Source: Erwinia sp. 198 (GTDB lineage: Bacteria; Pseudomonadota; Gammaproteobacteria; Enterobacterales; Enterobacteriaceae). Taken from it: 64,000 bases of DNA. This document shows, one piece after another, positions 44,816 to 53,990 of this stretch (the stretch's first letter is position 1; each line of letters opens with the position of its first letter). The notes below the pieces were generated by a model, which was not told the DNA's origin, did not search any database, and saw only the letters and a list, made by a program, of their open reading frames with translations. The translations under genes and the position numbers were made by a program. The DNA lies in contig NZ_RHUM01000001.1 in the NCBI RefSeq assembly GCF_003937915.1, positions 1 through 64,000 on the forward strand, written 5' to 3'.

Positions 44816-45310
44816 ATGGAAATGTCACAACTTACCGCACGTCGTCCCTATCTGCTGCGAGCCTTTTACGAGTGGCTGCTGGACAATCAGCTGACGCCTC
44901 ATCTGGTCGTGGATATCAACCTTCCCGGCGTGCTGGTGCCGCTGGAGTATGCGCGCGACGGTCAAATCGTGCTGAACATTGCGCCTCGTGCCGTAGGCAA
45001 TCTGGAGCTGGGTAACGACGAGGTGACGTTTAACGCGCGCTTTGGCGGCGTCCCGCGTCAGGTTTCGGTGCCGCTGGCGGCCGTGATGGCTATTTACGCG
45101 CGTGAAAACGGCGCGGGCACGATGTTCGAGCCTGAACCGGCCTACGAAGAGGCGGGTGAATATAACCCGGCTACGGAGCAGGATGGATCACCGGAAACGG
45201 TGATGTCGGTTATTGACGGCGATCGCCCTGACGACAGTGGTCAGGACGATGACGGCAATGACGAGCCGCCGCCGCGCGGCGGACGCCCGGCGCTGCGCGT
45301 GGTGAAGTAG
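44816..45310 (+). CDS. sspB: ClpXP adaptor SspB
   Basis: Delivers ssrA-tagged proteins from stalled ribosomes to ClpXP. The 164-residue protein has the folded tag-binding domain (1-110, PRRPYLLRAFYEWLLDN-like start), an acidic variable linker (115-150) and the ClpX-binding tail RGGRPALRVVK. Co-transcribed with sspA and followed by a terminator. Confidence 0.97.
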   Translation: MEMSQLTARRPYLLRAFYEWLLDNQLTPHLVVDINLPGVLVPLEYARDGQIVLNIAPRAVGNLELGNDEVTFNARFGGVPRQVSVPLAAVMAIYARENGAGTMFEPEPAYEEAGEYNPATEQDGSPETVMSVIDGDRPDDSGQDDDGNDEPPPRGGRPALRVVK

Positions 45311-45321
45311 ACGTAACAGCG

Positions 45322-45352
45322 AAACCGGCCCCGAACAGGGCCGGTTTTTTTA
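45322..45352 (+). terminator. sspAB terminator
   Basis: AACCGGCCC CGAAC AGGGCCGGTT followed by TTTTTA, about 12 bases after the sspB stop. Confidence 0.92.
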
Positions 45353-45626
45353 TGTCTGCCCGCCAGTAAATAAGATCTCTCGCCGTAATTGTTTTATTTT
45401 CTTATCTCTGATAAAACTTTATTCAGCTAGTAAAATACGATTATTTCTGCAAATAATTTTCTCTTTTATTTCTGCGTTGAGCTGCATTTAACGTGGTTAG
45501 CTATTATAAAAAAATAAAACCAGGCACCCTTCGTTAGTTATATTTAATTAAGGCGCGATAGTAATTATCATCTTTTTTCGTCTGATATGTCGCGGGTAAT
45601 TTGTGGCGCGCTAAGGAATACAGCGA
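45353..45626. other. AT-rich stretch without genes
   Basis: This segment is clearly more AT-rich than the flanking genes and contains no open frame that can be supported. It marks the left edge of the accessory stretch and may carry the remains of the promoter of the decayed glycosyltransferase gene. Confidence 0.5.
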
Positions 45627-46210
45627 ATGGCAATAGCCGTAAGCGTAGCTATACCCACCTGTAACCGAGAAGCTTTGCTGAATAAGAGGCTACAGGTGAT
45701 GTTGCGGCAGGACGCGCTGGGAAAGCCCCCAGCATTGCTCGAAAACGCCGTACGCCGGGAGTTTGTGTACGGCTTTGAAATACCCGACGCTATGCTGGCC
45801 GATCTGACTGCTTTTATTCGGACAGAGGACGTTGGCGCCTCGGTGAATTTCTTAACGAGATGAACGCAGAAGATATTCGGCAGCAGCGTAAGGAGCCGGG
45901 CTATAATATTTCTTCCTGGCCTGCACCCTTTGATATTCTCTGGGCATACCATGTTGCGATGCCGCGTCGGGCGCTGATAAAAGCCGGGCTGTTCGATGAT
46001 GATTTTAATGGCTGAGGCGGTGAAGATGTCGATCCAGGCGTGCGGCTGTTTATACAAAATAAGCAGTTCAGCGTTGGCCGGGAAATATATTCGGTACATT
46101 GCCCGCATCAAAAACAGATTGCCGACCATAAAAACGATTCAGACATAGCCGTTAAGAAAATCCACCAAAAAGACCAGCTCTGGCAGTGCGCTTTTAAACA
46201 CTGGGCTTAG
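45627..46210 (+). pseudogene. glycosyltransferase family 2 remnant
   Basis: Decayed GT-A glycosyltransferase. The first frame starts VSVAIPTCNREALLNKRLQ, the usual beginning of family 2 enzymes. Around 45840 the reading shifts, and a second frame continues ...GEFLNEMNAEDIRQQRKE, PFDILWAYHVAMPRRALIKA and GLFDDDFNG. There a TGA (46013-46015) stands where the conserved Trp of the motif GWGGEDVD belongs (a one-base change from TGG). The same frame goes on with GGEDVDPGVRLFIQNKQFS up to a stop at 46208-46210. The middle also seems shortened. At least one frameshift, one nonsense change and probably a deletion make it inactive. Confidence 0.8.
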
Positions 46211-46597
46211 TGGCTAACGGCCTGAGTTTTTCCGGCGAGCCTGCGATTACGCTCACCCGGATAAAAGATAAAACGTACCACAAAGACTCTATCGATCGGG
46301 CGGATTCGTCCCGCTGCATTTCGCTGGGCAAGGGCGCCTGGCTGGAATCGCTGGACCGGCCGGCCCTTCACTGCGGGCAGGTAAAGCTGACGGCGATAAA
46401 GCGTAACGGCTTTGAGGCGGGGGAAAATTATTATCGGTGTCGGCCGCGTGCTGCTGGGAACCGTCATTATTGCCTGGCAGAATGTGACGGTCGAAGATCG
46501 GGTGACTTTTGGGCCGGGCGTCACGGTGAGGCGATATGCGGCGATTGAGCGTATTAAGAACCATACGCTGCAGCAGCAGGTAATCCCGCTGCCGTAG
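46210..46597 (+). pseudogene. hexapeptide-repeat acyltransferase remnant
   Basis: The GTG start overlaps the stop of the glycosyltransferase remnant (TAGTG), so the two once formed an operon. The first frame covers LTRIKDKTYHKDSI and ISLGKGAWLES. After the homopolymer GGGGGAAAA at 46419-46427 the coding signal moves to another frame, IIIGVGRVLLGTVIIAWQNV. This frame shows the six-residue periodicity of left-handed beta-helix acyltransferases. The C-terminal half is missing. It may have acetylated a surface sugar. Confidence 0.6.
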
Positions 46598-46663
46598 TGA
46601 GATATCTTGCGGAAGAGCAGAAAGAAACTGCTGGCTGAGCGGCTGCCCAGCCAGCAGTGAAGA

Positions 46664-48421
46664 TCAATAGACGTCGCGCAGGTAGCGTTTCTCTTTCTTC
46701 AGCTGATCGATATAGTCCGCCGCGCGCTCTGCCGACAGGCCGCCGAACTGGGCAACAACCTCGTACAGCGCCTTATCCACATCTTTAGCCATTCGTGACG
46801 CATCGCCGCAGACGTAAAAACAGGCGCCTTCCTGTAGCCACGCGTACAGCTCCGCGCCCTGTTCCATCATACGGTTCTGTACGTAGATTTTTTTTGCCTG
46901 ATCGCGTGAAAAGGCCAAATCCAGACGGTTCAACACGCCTTTTTCCTGCCAGTTCAGCAGCTCGTCGCGATAGATAAAGTCATGCTCAAGGCGCTGGTCG
47001 CCGAAGAACAGCCAGTTTTTACCTTTAGCGCCGGTTGCCTCGCGCTCCTGCAAAAAAGCGCGGAAGGGCGCGATGCCGGTGCCGGGGCCGACCATAATCA
47101 GCGGCGTATTGCCGTCTGCGGGAACGCGAAAAGCTTTGTTAGGCGAAATAAAGATCGACGGTTTCTCGCCGCGACCCACGCGTTCCGCCAGATAGGTAGA
47201 ACAGACGCCGCTGCGCGCGCGACCCGCACTGTGATAGCGCACGGAAGCGATAGTCAGATGCACCTGGTTTGGATGCGCCTTCGAGCTGGACGAGATGGAA
47301 TAGGCGCGATGCTGCAACGGACGCAGCAGCGCCACAAACTCAGGAATGCCGATGGTGCGCGCCAGCTCCAGCTGCAGCAGATCCAGCGAATCTTTGCCCC
47401 ACAGCCAGACGCCCATTGCATCTTTATCATCATGCTGCAGCACGTGACGCAGCTCCTGGTTGGTGGTGTTCTGGCCTACCCACTCAATCAGCTTGCGTGA
47501 AGGTTCGGAAATTTCAAACTGATAGGTCAGCAGATCGCCCAGGCTGCGGTCATAGCCTGATACCGGTGTATCGTAGTCCGCCTTCAGCTGCGCCAGCAGC
47601 AGGCTAACCAGCGTCGGGTCGTTAACCGGGATAACGCCCAGCGCATCGCCCGCTTCATATTTCAGGCCGCTATCGGTGAGATCGAACTCATAGTGGCGGA
47701 TATCTTTATCAGAATCCGGCCCCGACAGGCGTCGGTTGGTCACCAGTGCTGCCGCATAAGGATTCTGTTTATTGCTGCCCGGAATAACCGGCGCTTCGGG
47801 ACGGTTTTCCAGCGCTTTGCCGCTGCTGCCCGCGCTGGCGGCAAACTGGGGCATAGAGGCGGTCAGCCACTGCTGCGAAGGCTCTTCATAGTCAATATCG
47901 CAGTCAATACGATCGTAAAGACGCTTCGCGCCCAGCTGCTCCAGGCGCATATCAATAAATTTACCCGCCTGGCAGAAGCCGTCATAACCGGTATCGCCAA
48001 TAGCCAGCACGGCGAAGTTCATCTGCTCAAGACGCGGCGCGGTGCTGGCGGAGATCGCCTGCCAGAACAGCTGGGCGTTATCCGGCATTTCGCCTTCGCC
48101 ATAGGTCGAGGTGATCACCAGCACGTGCCGCATGGAGGCGAAAATCTCAATGTCCACCTCGCCCAGCGCCTGAACCACCGGCACCAGCCCGCTGTCGCGG
48201 GCGGCTTTCGCCGCGCTCTGCGCCAGCGCTTCCGCGTTGCCGGTTTGCGAGCCGAACAGGATATGCAGCTGCGTGGTGGTGGCCGCGCCGGTGCCGCTGT
48301 CGGCCTGCGGACGCTCTTCCAGTACCAGCAGGCGTGAATGTAATCCGGCAAGGAAACCCGCCAGCCAGTATTTCTGCTCGCCGTTAAACGGCGCGTCTTC
48401 AGGAATGTAAGGAATTTTCAT
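46664..48421 (-). CDS. CysJ-like NADPH diflavin reductase linked to a GltB-like protein
   Basis: A 585-residue diflavin enzyme of the CysJ/P450-reductase family. Order: N-terminal extension (1-50), FMN-binding flavodoxin domain (52-190, SQTGNAEAL at 58-66, STYGEGEMPDN at 105-115), FAD domain (RAYS at 372-375, GVCS at 405-408), and NADPH domain (GPGTG at 445-449, CGD at 538-540, C-terminal LRDVY). All cofactor motifs are intact. It aligns with E. coli CysJ, but no cysI is present. It starts 43 bases after the stop of the GltB-like gene and sits exactly where E. coli has gltD. The inferred role is to pass electrons from NADPH to the GltB-like protein. Confidence 0.88.
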   Translation of the reverse strand: MKIPYIPEDAPFNGEQKYWLAGFLAGLHSRLLVLEERPQADSGTGAATTTQLHILFGSQTGNAEALAQSAAKAARDSGLVPVVQALGEVDIEIFASMRHVLVITSTYGEGEMPDNAQLFWQAISASTAPRLEQMNFAVLAIGDTGYDGFCQAGKFIDMRLEQLGAKRLYDRIDCDIDYEEPSQQWLTASMPQFAASAGSSGKALENRPEAPVIPGSNKQNPYAAALVTNRRLSGPDSDKDIRHYEFDLTDSGLKYEAGDALGVIPVNDPTLVSLLLAQLKADYDTPVSGYDRSLGDLLTYQFEISEPSRKLIEWVGQNTTNQELRHVLQHDDKDAMGVWLWGKDSLDLLQLELARTIGIPEFVALLRPLQHRAYSISSSSKAHPNQVHLTIASVRYHSAGRARSGVCSTYLAERVGRGEKPSIFISPNKAFRVPADGNTPLIMVGPGTGIAPFRAFLQEREATGAKGKNWLFFGDQRLEHDFIYRDELLNWQEKGVLNRLDLAFSRDQAKKIYVQNRMMEQGAELYAWLQEGACFYVCGDASRMAKDVDKALYEVVAQFGGLSAERAADYIDQLKKEKRYLRDVY

Positions 48422-48464
48422 CTGTTTTCTTTACTCGATCCGTCATATAAACAGGAGCCGGTCG

Positions 48465-51400
48465 TCAGGAGAGTTTCCCGACGGCAGCAGCAATCTCCGG
48501 CAGCGCGGCGCGGGCGAACAGCTCCTCAAAGTCCGGCAGTCCTCCCAGCACTTCGCGGTTGCGCGCATCCTGATAGATAATCCAGCCATAGGTTGCCAGG
48601 CTATCCATCGAGCGGATGTTGCGCTGCGTCAGCGCCGCTTTGTAATCCGCCATGCGTTTGGCGGCGATCAGACACGCCAGCTCGTCATCGCTGTAATTTT
48701 CAATCGCCGAGCGCGCATGACGCTGTAGCTTGCTGACCAGCGCGAAATCTTCCGTCATCAGCAGGTTGCGTACCGCTTTTTCCACGGCGACGTTATTCAC
48801 CGAGGTGCCTTTCGGCAGGCGTGAAAGCGCGAGCTGCTGCGCAAAGCTGAGCACGGTATAGTTGTTCAGCAGGACAAACATCTCCGGCGTATCGGTCGCG
48901 CCGTAAGCAGGCACCGCGCCGTTGGCGATAGCGGATTTGTTGCGCCAGGCGGCTTTAAACTTCGCTACCTGGTGGGCGGCCATCGCGGTAGACAGCTCTT
49001 CCAGCAGATCCTTACGTGCTTTTGCCTTGAGGATCTCCTTGCCGTCCTGATAAAGCAGCAGCGAACGCGGCATAACGTAGACAAAGTGCTGGCATTCGGT
49101 TTCCCAGTGCGCCAGCAGCCAGGCCGCACGCGGTGAACCGGTCGCCGCAAGATGCCAGCGCAGCATGGTCAGCACCGCATCTTTATGCGTTCTGGCCATC
49201 TCATCGTTATCCGTGATAGAGCCGAACAGCACGGAGTCGCCTGCCGCATGGCTCGCCAGCTTGCGGTACGGGTCGTACTGATAAGCGAAGCCGCCGCTCA
49301 TGCCGTTGCCGAAGCCGGTGCCGAAGGTGCCCAGGTTCAGCACCGCGCCGTTGGTCATATATTCGCAGCAGAAATCACCCACGCCTTCGACCACTGCCGT
49401 GGCGCCGGAGTTACGCACGGCAAAACGGTCGCCCGCCTGGCCCTGGACGAACAGTCGGCCGCCGGTGGCGCCAAACAGCGCGAAGTTGCCGATTAATACG
49501 TTGCCTTCCGCGTCCTGCGAGCCGCCGCCCGGCGACATCACCACGATTTCGCCGCCGCACTGGCCTTTGCCCACGCCGTCGTTACAGGTACCGCGATGGC
49601 GCAGCTGCATGCCGTCGTTGCAGAATACGCCGTAGGACTGCCCGGCCGAGCCGGACGTGGCGATCTTCACCGTTTCCGGCGCCAGGTAGTGGCGACCCCG
49701 ATCGTCGGCCAGTGCGGCAGGCATCGCCGCCAGTTCCGCTTTGCTCAGCTTGTGGTTCAGCAGGCGTTCGATATCGATAGCCAGCTGGCCGCCGACGCTC
49801 TTATTGCGGTTGTTCAATGTGATGCCGTTGCCCAGTTCGATAACGCTTGCCGTTGCCAGCGCGTTTTCGACCTGCGCGATCCAGTTATCGTCCAGCTCAT
49901 AATCTTTTTCCAGATAGACCGGCTGCATGATTTTGATTTCCGGCACCACGGTGAGCATGGCGCGCAGATCCAGCTTGCCGACTTCAAGCGGGTGATCCAT
50001 CAGGTGCAGCAGATCGGAACGGCCGCGCGCTTCGCGCAGCGAGCGCAGGCCCAGACGCGCCAGGATCTCACGCACTTCATGCGCCACGTTCATAAAATAC
50101 TGCGCCAGCTGGCGAGGATCGCCGTCAAAGGCTTCGGCGTTGGTGGTCAGACCGGCCGGGCACTTCACGTTGCAGTTTTTCGCCATTACGCACTTCAGCA
50201 TCATCAGCGCCGTGGTGCCGAATTCGAAGCTGTCGCTGCCCAACAGCGCGGATTTCACCACGTCGCTGCCGGTTTGCTGCGCGCCGGAGCTGCGCAGCAG
50301 CACTTTGTCACGCAGGCCGTTGGCACACAGCGCCTGATGCACTTCCGCAATGCCGATTTCCGCCACGCGGCCGGTATATTTCAGGCTGGTGACCGAAGCC
50401 GCGCCGGTGCCGCCGGTATTGCCCGCCACGTTAATCACGTCCGCGCCCGCTTTCGCCACGCCGACGGCGATGGTGCCGATGCCCTCAGACGACACCAGCT
50501 TGACGATGACGCGCACGCGCGCCGCTTTACAGTCGTGGATCAGCTGCGCCAAATCCTCAATGGAATAGGTGTCATGGTGCGGCGGCGGCGAAACCAGCTC
50601 CACGCCAGGCGTGCCGCCGCGCGCCGCCGCGATCTCTACGGTGACTTTGGCCGCAGGCAGCTGGCCGCCTTCGCCGGGCTTGGCGCCCTGGCCGATTTTG
50701 ATTTCCAGCTCTTCCAGCATCGGATCCGCCAGATAGGCCGCCCAGACGCCGAAACGACCGGAGGCCAGCTGCTTGATGCGCGAGGCGCGGATAGTGCCGT
50801 GACGCGAATAGTGTTCGCCGCCTTCGCCGCAGTTGCTCATGCCGCCGACCATATTGGTACCGTGCGCCACCGCCTCATGGGCCGGGGCCACCAGCGCGCC
50901 GTGGCTCATGGCGCCGGAAGCGAAGGTGCGGGTGATTTCGCTTGCCGGCTGCACTTCGCTTAACGGCAGCGAAGGCGACGTGGTAAACATACGCGACAGA
51001 TAGTCCGCCGCTTTGCCGCTGGCAATAATATGCAGTCCGTTCGCCGTGACTTCGCCGCTGGCAATCTCGTCGGCGAAACGGCCTTTCAGCGCGCCCAGCA
51101 GGGCGGAAAGACGTTCCACCTCGGTTTTCAGCCCCTTGATGGTGTCGGAAAGCCGCAGCGTGAAGCGACCTTCGCTGCCGTCGGTGGCTTCGCACAGCAG
51201 GCCGCGCACGGCAAACCCGTTATTGATCAGTGAATAGCGGCCCAGCTTGCGGGAAAATTCTGCTTCGCTGTCCACGTGGGTCAGATCCGCCGGGAACGTC
51301 AGGATATCGCGCAGCGCCGCCGGACGGCGTTTACGCTCTTCCTGCATCTGGCTGGAGAATTCACGGTAGTCCTGCGTAATGGTAAAGCTGTCGATGGTCG

Positions 51401-53990
51401 CATTCGGGATCCGCTTAAAGCTGCTGTCGGCAAAGGACTCCGGCTTGATGCTAAAAGCGTTATCCAGACGGGCCAGCGTCAGCAGACGAATAAACTCATC
51501 TTCTTCACGCGGCTTGTCGACAAAGCGCAGCGGCTGCTCCGTCATATCGATAAACGTTCGCACCGCGATAGTGCCGTAAGAGTGACCCGCGCCTTCGGCA
51601 CGCTCTTTAAACAGGCCCAGCAGCGGCACCTCTGATTCGCCCTGAATTCTCAGCGCGCTCTGGTGCCAGTCCACGGCCATTTGCGCGATAGTAGCGAAGC
51701 CCGCGCCGCCGACCGGCGTTTTGATATTCGGGAAATATTTCTTCAGCACCCGATCTTCCGTATCCAGGAAGTTAGGTTCGAAGAATTCACCGCAGCTGTA
51801 GCTTTCAACCGTACAAAGGCCAACCTTACCCATGGTTTTCATCAGCGCTTTTTCTGCCGCTTTGGCATAGCGCTTAAAGGCCTTATTGCCTTCTTCGCCT
51901 TCGCCATATTTCTCTTCGGCGCGCATTTGTACGCCAAGTGGATAGATAGCAGATGCGCCAAAGCCCAGCGCGGCGGCGATATGGTGCGAAGAGATGCTCT
52001 GTCCGCTTTCGACCACCAGCGATACGTCCAGACGCAGGCCTTCCTGTACCAGACGCTGGTTAATGGCGGAAACGACCAGCAGCATCGGTATGGCGGCGCG
52101 CTCGCTTGAGATATGACGGTCGGTCAGCACCGCGATCCCGCCCTGTTCGCGGGCGAAATCCACCACCTGCTGCGCCAGATCGTCAATGGCCTGTTCCAGC
52201 GCGGCGGCGTTATCGGCGCGGCTTTGCGCATCGCTGCCCACGACCGGACGATAAAGCATGTCGAAACGGGCGTATGGCGCCACGTCCTGCTCGCGCAGCT
52301 GCAGCATATCCAGATGCGTCAGGATCGGCGTCGGCACGATAATCTGCCGCCCTTTGCTGCGGCCCAGGTGCGGCTTGGCGCCCAGCGCGACGCGCAGCGT
52401 CATGCCGTCCACTTCGCGGATGGAGTCCAGCGGCGGGTTGGTTACCTGCGCAAAACGCTGCGAGAAGTAGTGCGCCATGCCGCCTTCATGATCGGAAAGC
52501 CCGTTGATGGCGTTGCCGTAGCCCATGGCGGAGATTTTCTCCGCGCCGGTCGCCAGCATCGGATCCATCATGAACTTGAAACTTTCCTGGTTGTAGTAGT
52601 AGGCCACAAAGCGCTGATAGGTTTTCAGGTCGCCGCTGTAGCGTAAAGGCGATCCCTGAATTTCCGCAGGCACCACCGGCAGGTCTTTCAGCGTTACGCG
52701 CGCCTGCGCCAGCAGCGTCGGATAGTCTTTTTCCGCCGCCAGTTTTTCCAGCGCCTCCAGCGTGGTGTAGCTGCGTTTTTCGCTGTGATCGTAATAAAGC
52801 ATCCCGCCCGCTTCGATACGGCCACGACGCAGCACGCTCTCTGGTGGGAAGGCGATCTGACCGGCTTCCGACATTGCGCCGATATACTCGGCGGTTTCCA
52901 CCGAGCGCAGCGGGCGCAGGCCAAGGCGATCCAGACGCGCGCCGATGACGTCACCGTTGCCGAAAATCAGCGCGGCCGGGCCGTCGTTTTTCTCTTCGTA
53001 CAGTGAGAAATACTCCAGCATGGCGCGCACTTCCGGCGACAGCGTATCGTCGTTTTCCCACGCGGGCGGCATCATTGAAACCACGGCGTTGATTAAATCG
53101 AGGTTATCTTCCATCAGGCGGCTGTGGATGCTTTGATCCAGACGCGAACTGTCGGACTGCCCCTTCGGGCGGACGATCTTCTTGCCGCGAGCCAGCGCCA
53201 GCGCGGCTTCGGCGATGCGGTTTTTACGGTCGGTGTTCAGTTCGCCGTTATGCGCCATCAGGCGGAACGGCTGAGCCATTGTGGTATGTGGATCGGTATT
53301 GGTCGAAAAACGGGTATGGAAAAACAGGCCGCGCACCTGGTGATCCGGATCGGTCAGATCCTTGAAATAGGGGATCACTTCGTTGGAGTTCAGGCGCGCT
53401 TTGAACACCTGAGTACGCGACGAAAGAGAAAGTGGGTAAAGCCCGCCGAATTCACTTTCGGTAAAGGCGCGCGCTTCGATAGCCAGCAGGGCGCGATAGA
53501 TGCGTTTTTCAAAGGCATTCTGGTCTGCCACCTCGGCAGGCGCGTTAAAAATCCACTGTATGATAGGCAGCTGGAACTGAAGGGCGGCGGGACGCAATAC
53601 GCTGGTATCCAGCGGTAGCTCGCGCTTGAGGATCACCTCCAGCCCGTGTGCGGCCAGCGTCTCTTCTACCAGCCCTTCGGCGTTGGCGCGGAGCGCATCG
53701 TCTTTCGGCACGAAAAAGTTGCCGACGCCAAAGCGGCCGGAATTGAGCGGCATCCCGGTAATTTTGCGGAAAAAGTGCAGGGAAATATCAACGTTAACAC
53801 CCGCGCCGTCGCCTACGCCCTCGGCAGACATGCCGCCGCGATGCGGCACGGTGCAGAGCGCGCTGTGCGCCATCTGAAGAATCTCATGGGTCTGCTCGCC
53901 GTCCTTACGGGTAATGAAACCGACGCCGCAGCTGTCGTTTTCTTTCGATGGGTCATACAGACCATAGGGAAACGCTTTTGGATTGGACAT
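48465..53990 (-). CDS. enlarged glutamate synthase large subunit-like protein (GltB family)
   Basis: An 1841-residue GltB-family protein; E. coli GltB has about 1500. Order: short propeptide with the expected nucleophile Cys21 (NDSCGVGF) and glutaminase domain (21-430, HTRFSTNT at 225-232, NGELNT at 248-253), central domain (450-760), an insertion of about 105 residues at 900-1008 that E. coli GltB lacks, FMN synthase domain (1013-1330, GQGAKPGEGGQLP at 1100-1112), Fe-S cysteines Cys1267, Cys1273 and Cys1277, GXGXG domain (1390-1630), and a C-terminal extension of about 200 residues. The Fe-S spacing is C-x5-C-x3-C, one shorter than in E. coli (x5, x4). AGGAGG precedes the ATG. It is divergent from arcB like E. 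coli gltB, but is followed by the diflavin gene and not by gltD. Glutamate synthase activity is likely but unproven. Confidence 0.9.
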   Translation of the reverse strand: MSNPKAFPYGLYDPSKENDSCGVGFITRKDGEQTHEILQMAHSALCTVPHRGGMSAEGVGDGAGVNVDISLHFFRKITGMPLNSGRFGVGNFFVPKDDALRANAEGLVEETLAAHGLEVILKRELPLDTSVLRPAALQFQLPIIQWIFNAPAEVADQNAFEKRIYRALLAIEARAFTESEFGGLYPLSLSSRTQVFKARLNSNEVIPYFKDLTDPDHQVRGLFFHTRFSTNTDPHTTMAQPFRLMAHNGELNTDRKNRIAEAALALARGKKIVRPKGQSDSSRLDQSIHSRLMEDNLDLINAVVSMMPPAWENDDTLSPEVRAMLEYFSLYEEKNDGPAALIFGNGDVIGARLDRLGLRPLRSVETAEYIGAMSEAGQIAFPPESVLRRGRIEAGGMLYYDHSEKRSYTTLEALEKLAAEKDYPTLLAQARVTLKDLPVVPAEIQGSPLRYSGDLKTYQRFVAYYYNQESFKFMMDPMLATGAEKISAMGYGNAINGLSDHEGGMAHYFSQRFAQVTNPPLDSIREVDGMTLRVALGAKPHLGRSKGRQIIVPTPILTHLDMLQLREQDVAPYARFDMLYRPVVGSDAQSRADNAAALEQAIDDLAQQVVDFAREQGGIAVLTDRHISSERAAIPMLLVVSAINQRLVQEGLRLDVSLVVESGQSISSHHIAAALGFGASAIYPLGVQMRAEEKYGEGEEGNKAFKRYAKAAEKALMKTMGKVGLCTVESYSCGEFFEPNFLDTEDRVLKKYFPNIKTPVGGAGFATIAQMAVDWHQSALRIQGESEVPLLGLFKERAEGAGHSYGTIAVRTFIDMTEQPLRFVDKPREEDEFIRLLTLARLDNAFSIKPESFADSSFKRIPNATIDSFTITQDYREFSSQMQEERKRRPAALRDILTFPADLTHVDSEAEFSRKLGRYSLINNGFAVRGLLCEATDGSEGRFTLRLSDTIKGLKTEVERLSALLGALKGRFADEIASGEVTANGLHIIASGKAADYLSRMFTTSPSLPLSEVQPASEITRTFASGAMSHGALVAPAHEAVAHGTNMVGGMSNCGEGGEHYSRHGTIRASRIKQLASGRFGVWAAYLADPMLEELEIKIGQGAKPGEGGQLPAAKVTVEIAAARGGTPGVELVSPPPHHDTYSIEDLAQLIHDCKAARVRVIVKLVSSEGIGTIAVGVAKAGADVINVAGNTGGTGAASVTSLKYTGRVAEIGIAEVHQALCANGLRDKVLLRSSGAQQTGSDVVKSALLGSDSFEFGTTALMMLKCVMAKNCNVKCPAGLTTNAEAFDGDPRQLAQYFMNVAHEVREILARLGLRSLREARGRSDLLHLMDHPLEVGKLDLRAMLTVVPEIKIMQPVYLEKDYELDDNWIAQVENALATASVIELGNGITLNNRNKSVGGQLAIDIERLLNHKLSKAELAAMPAALADDRGRHYLAPETVKIATSGSAGQSYGVFCNDGMQLRHRGTCNDGVGKGQCGGEIVVMSPGGGSQDAEGNVLIGNFALFGATGGRLFVQGQAGDRFAVRNSGATAVVEGVGDFCCEYMTNGAVLNLGTFGTGFGNGMSGGFAYQYDPYRKLASHAAGDSVLFGSITDNDEMARTHKDAVLTMLRWHLAATGSPRAAWLLAHWETECQHFVYVMPRSLLLYQDGKEILKAKARKDLLEELSTAMAAHQVAKFKAAWRNKSAIANGAVPAYGATDTPEMFVLLNNYTVLSFAQQLALSRLPKGTSVNNVAVEKAVRNLLMTEDFALVSKLQRHARSAIENYSDDELACLIAAKRMADYKAALTQRNIRSMDSLATYGWIIYQDARNREVLGGLPDFEELFARAALPEIAAAVGKLS

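Noticed and set aside
45311-46663. Insertion sequence or prophage scar as the source of the accessory stretch
   Set aside because: No transposase or integrase fragments, terminal inverted repeats or target duplications could be found by eye.
49596-50963. Open frame of 455 codons opposite the gltB-like gene
   Set aside because: Shadow of the conserved FMN and Fe-S domain coding region; no ribosome-binding site or known motif.
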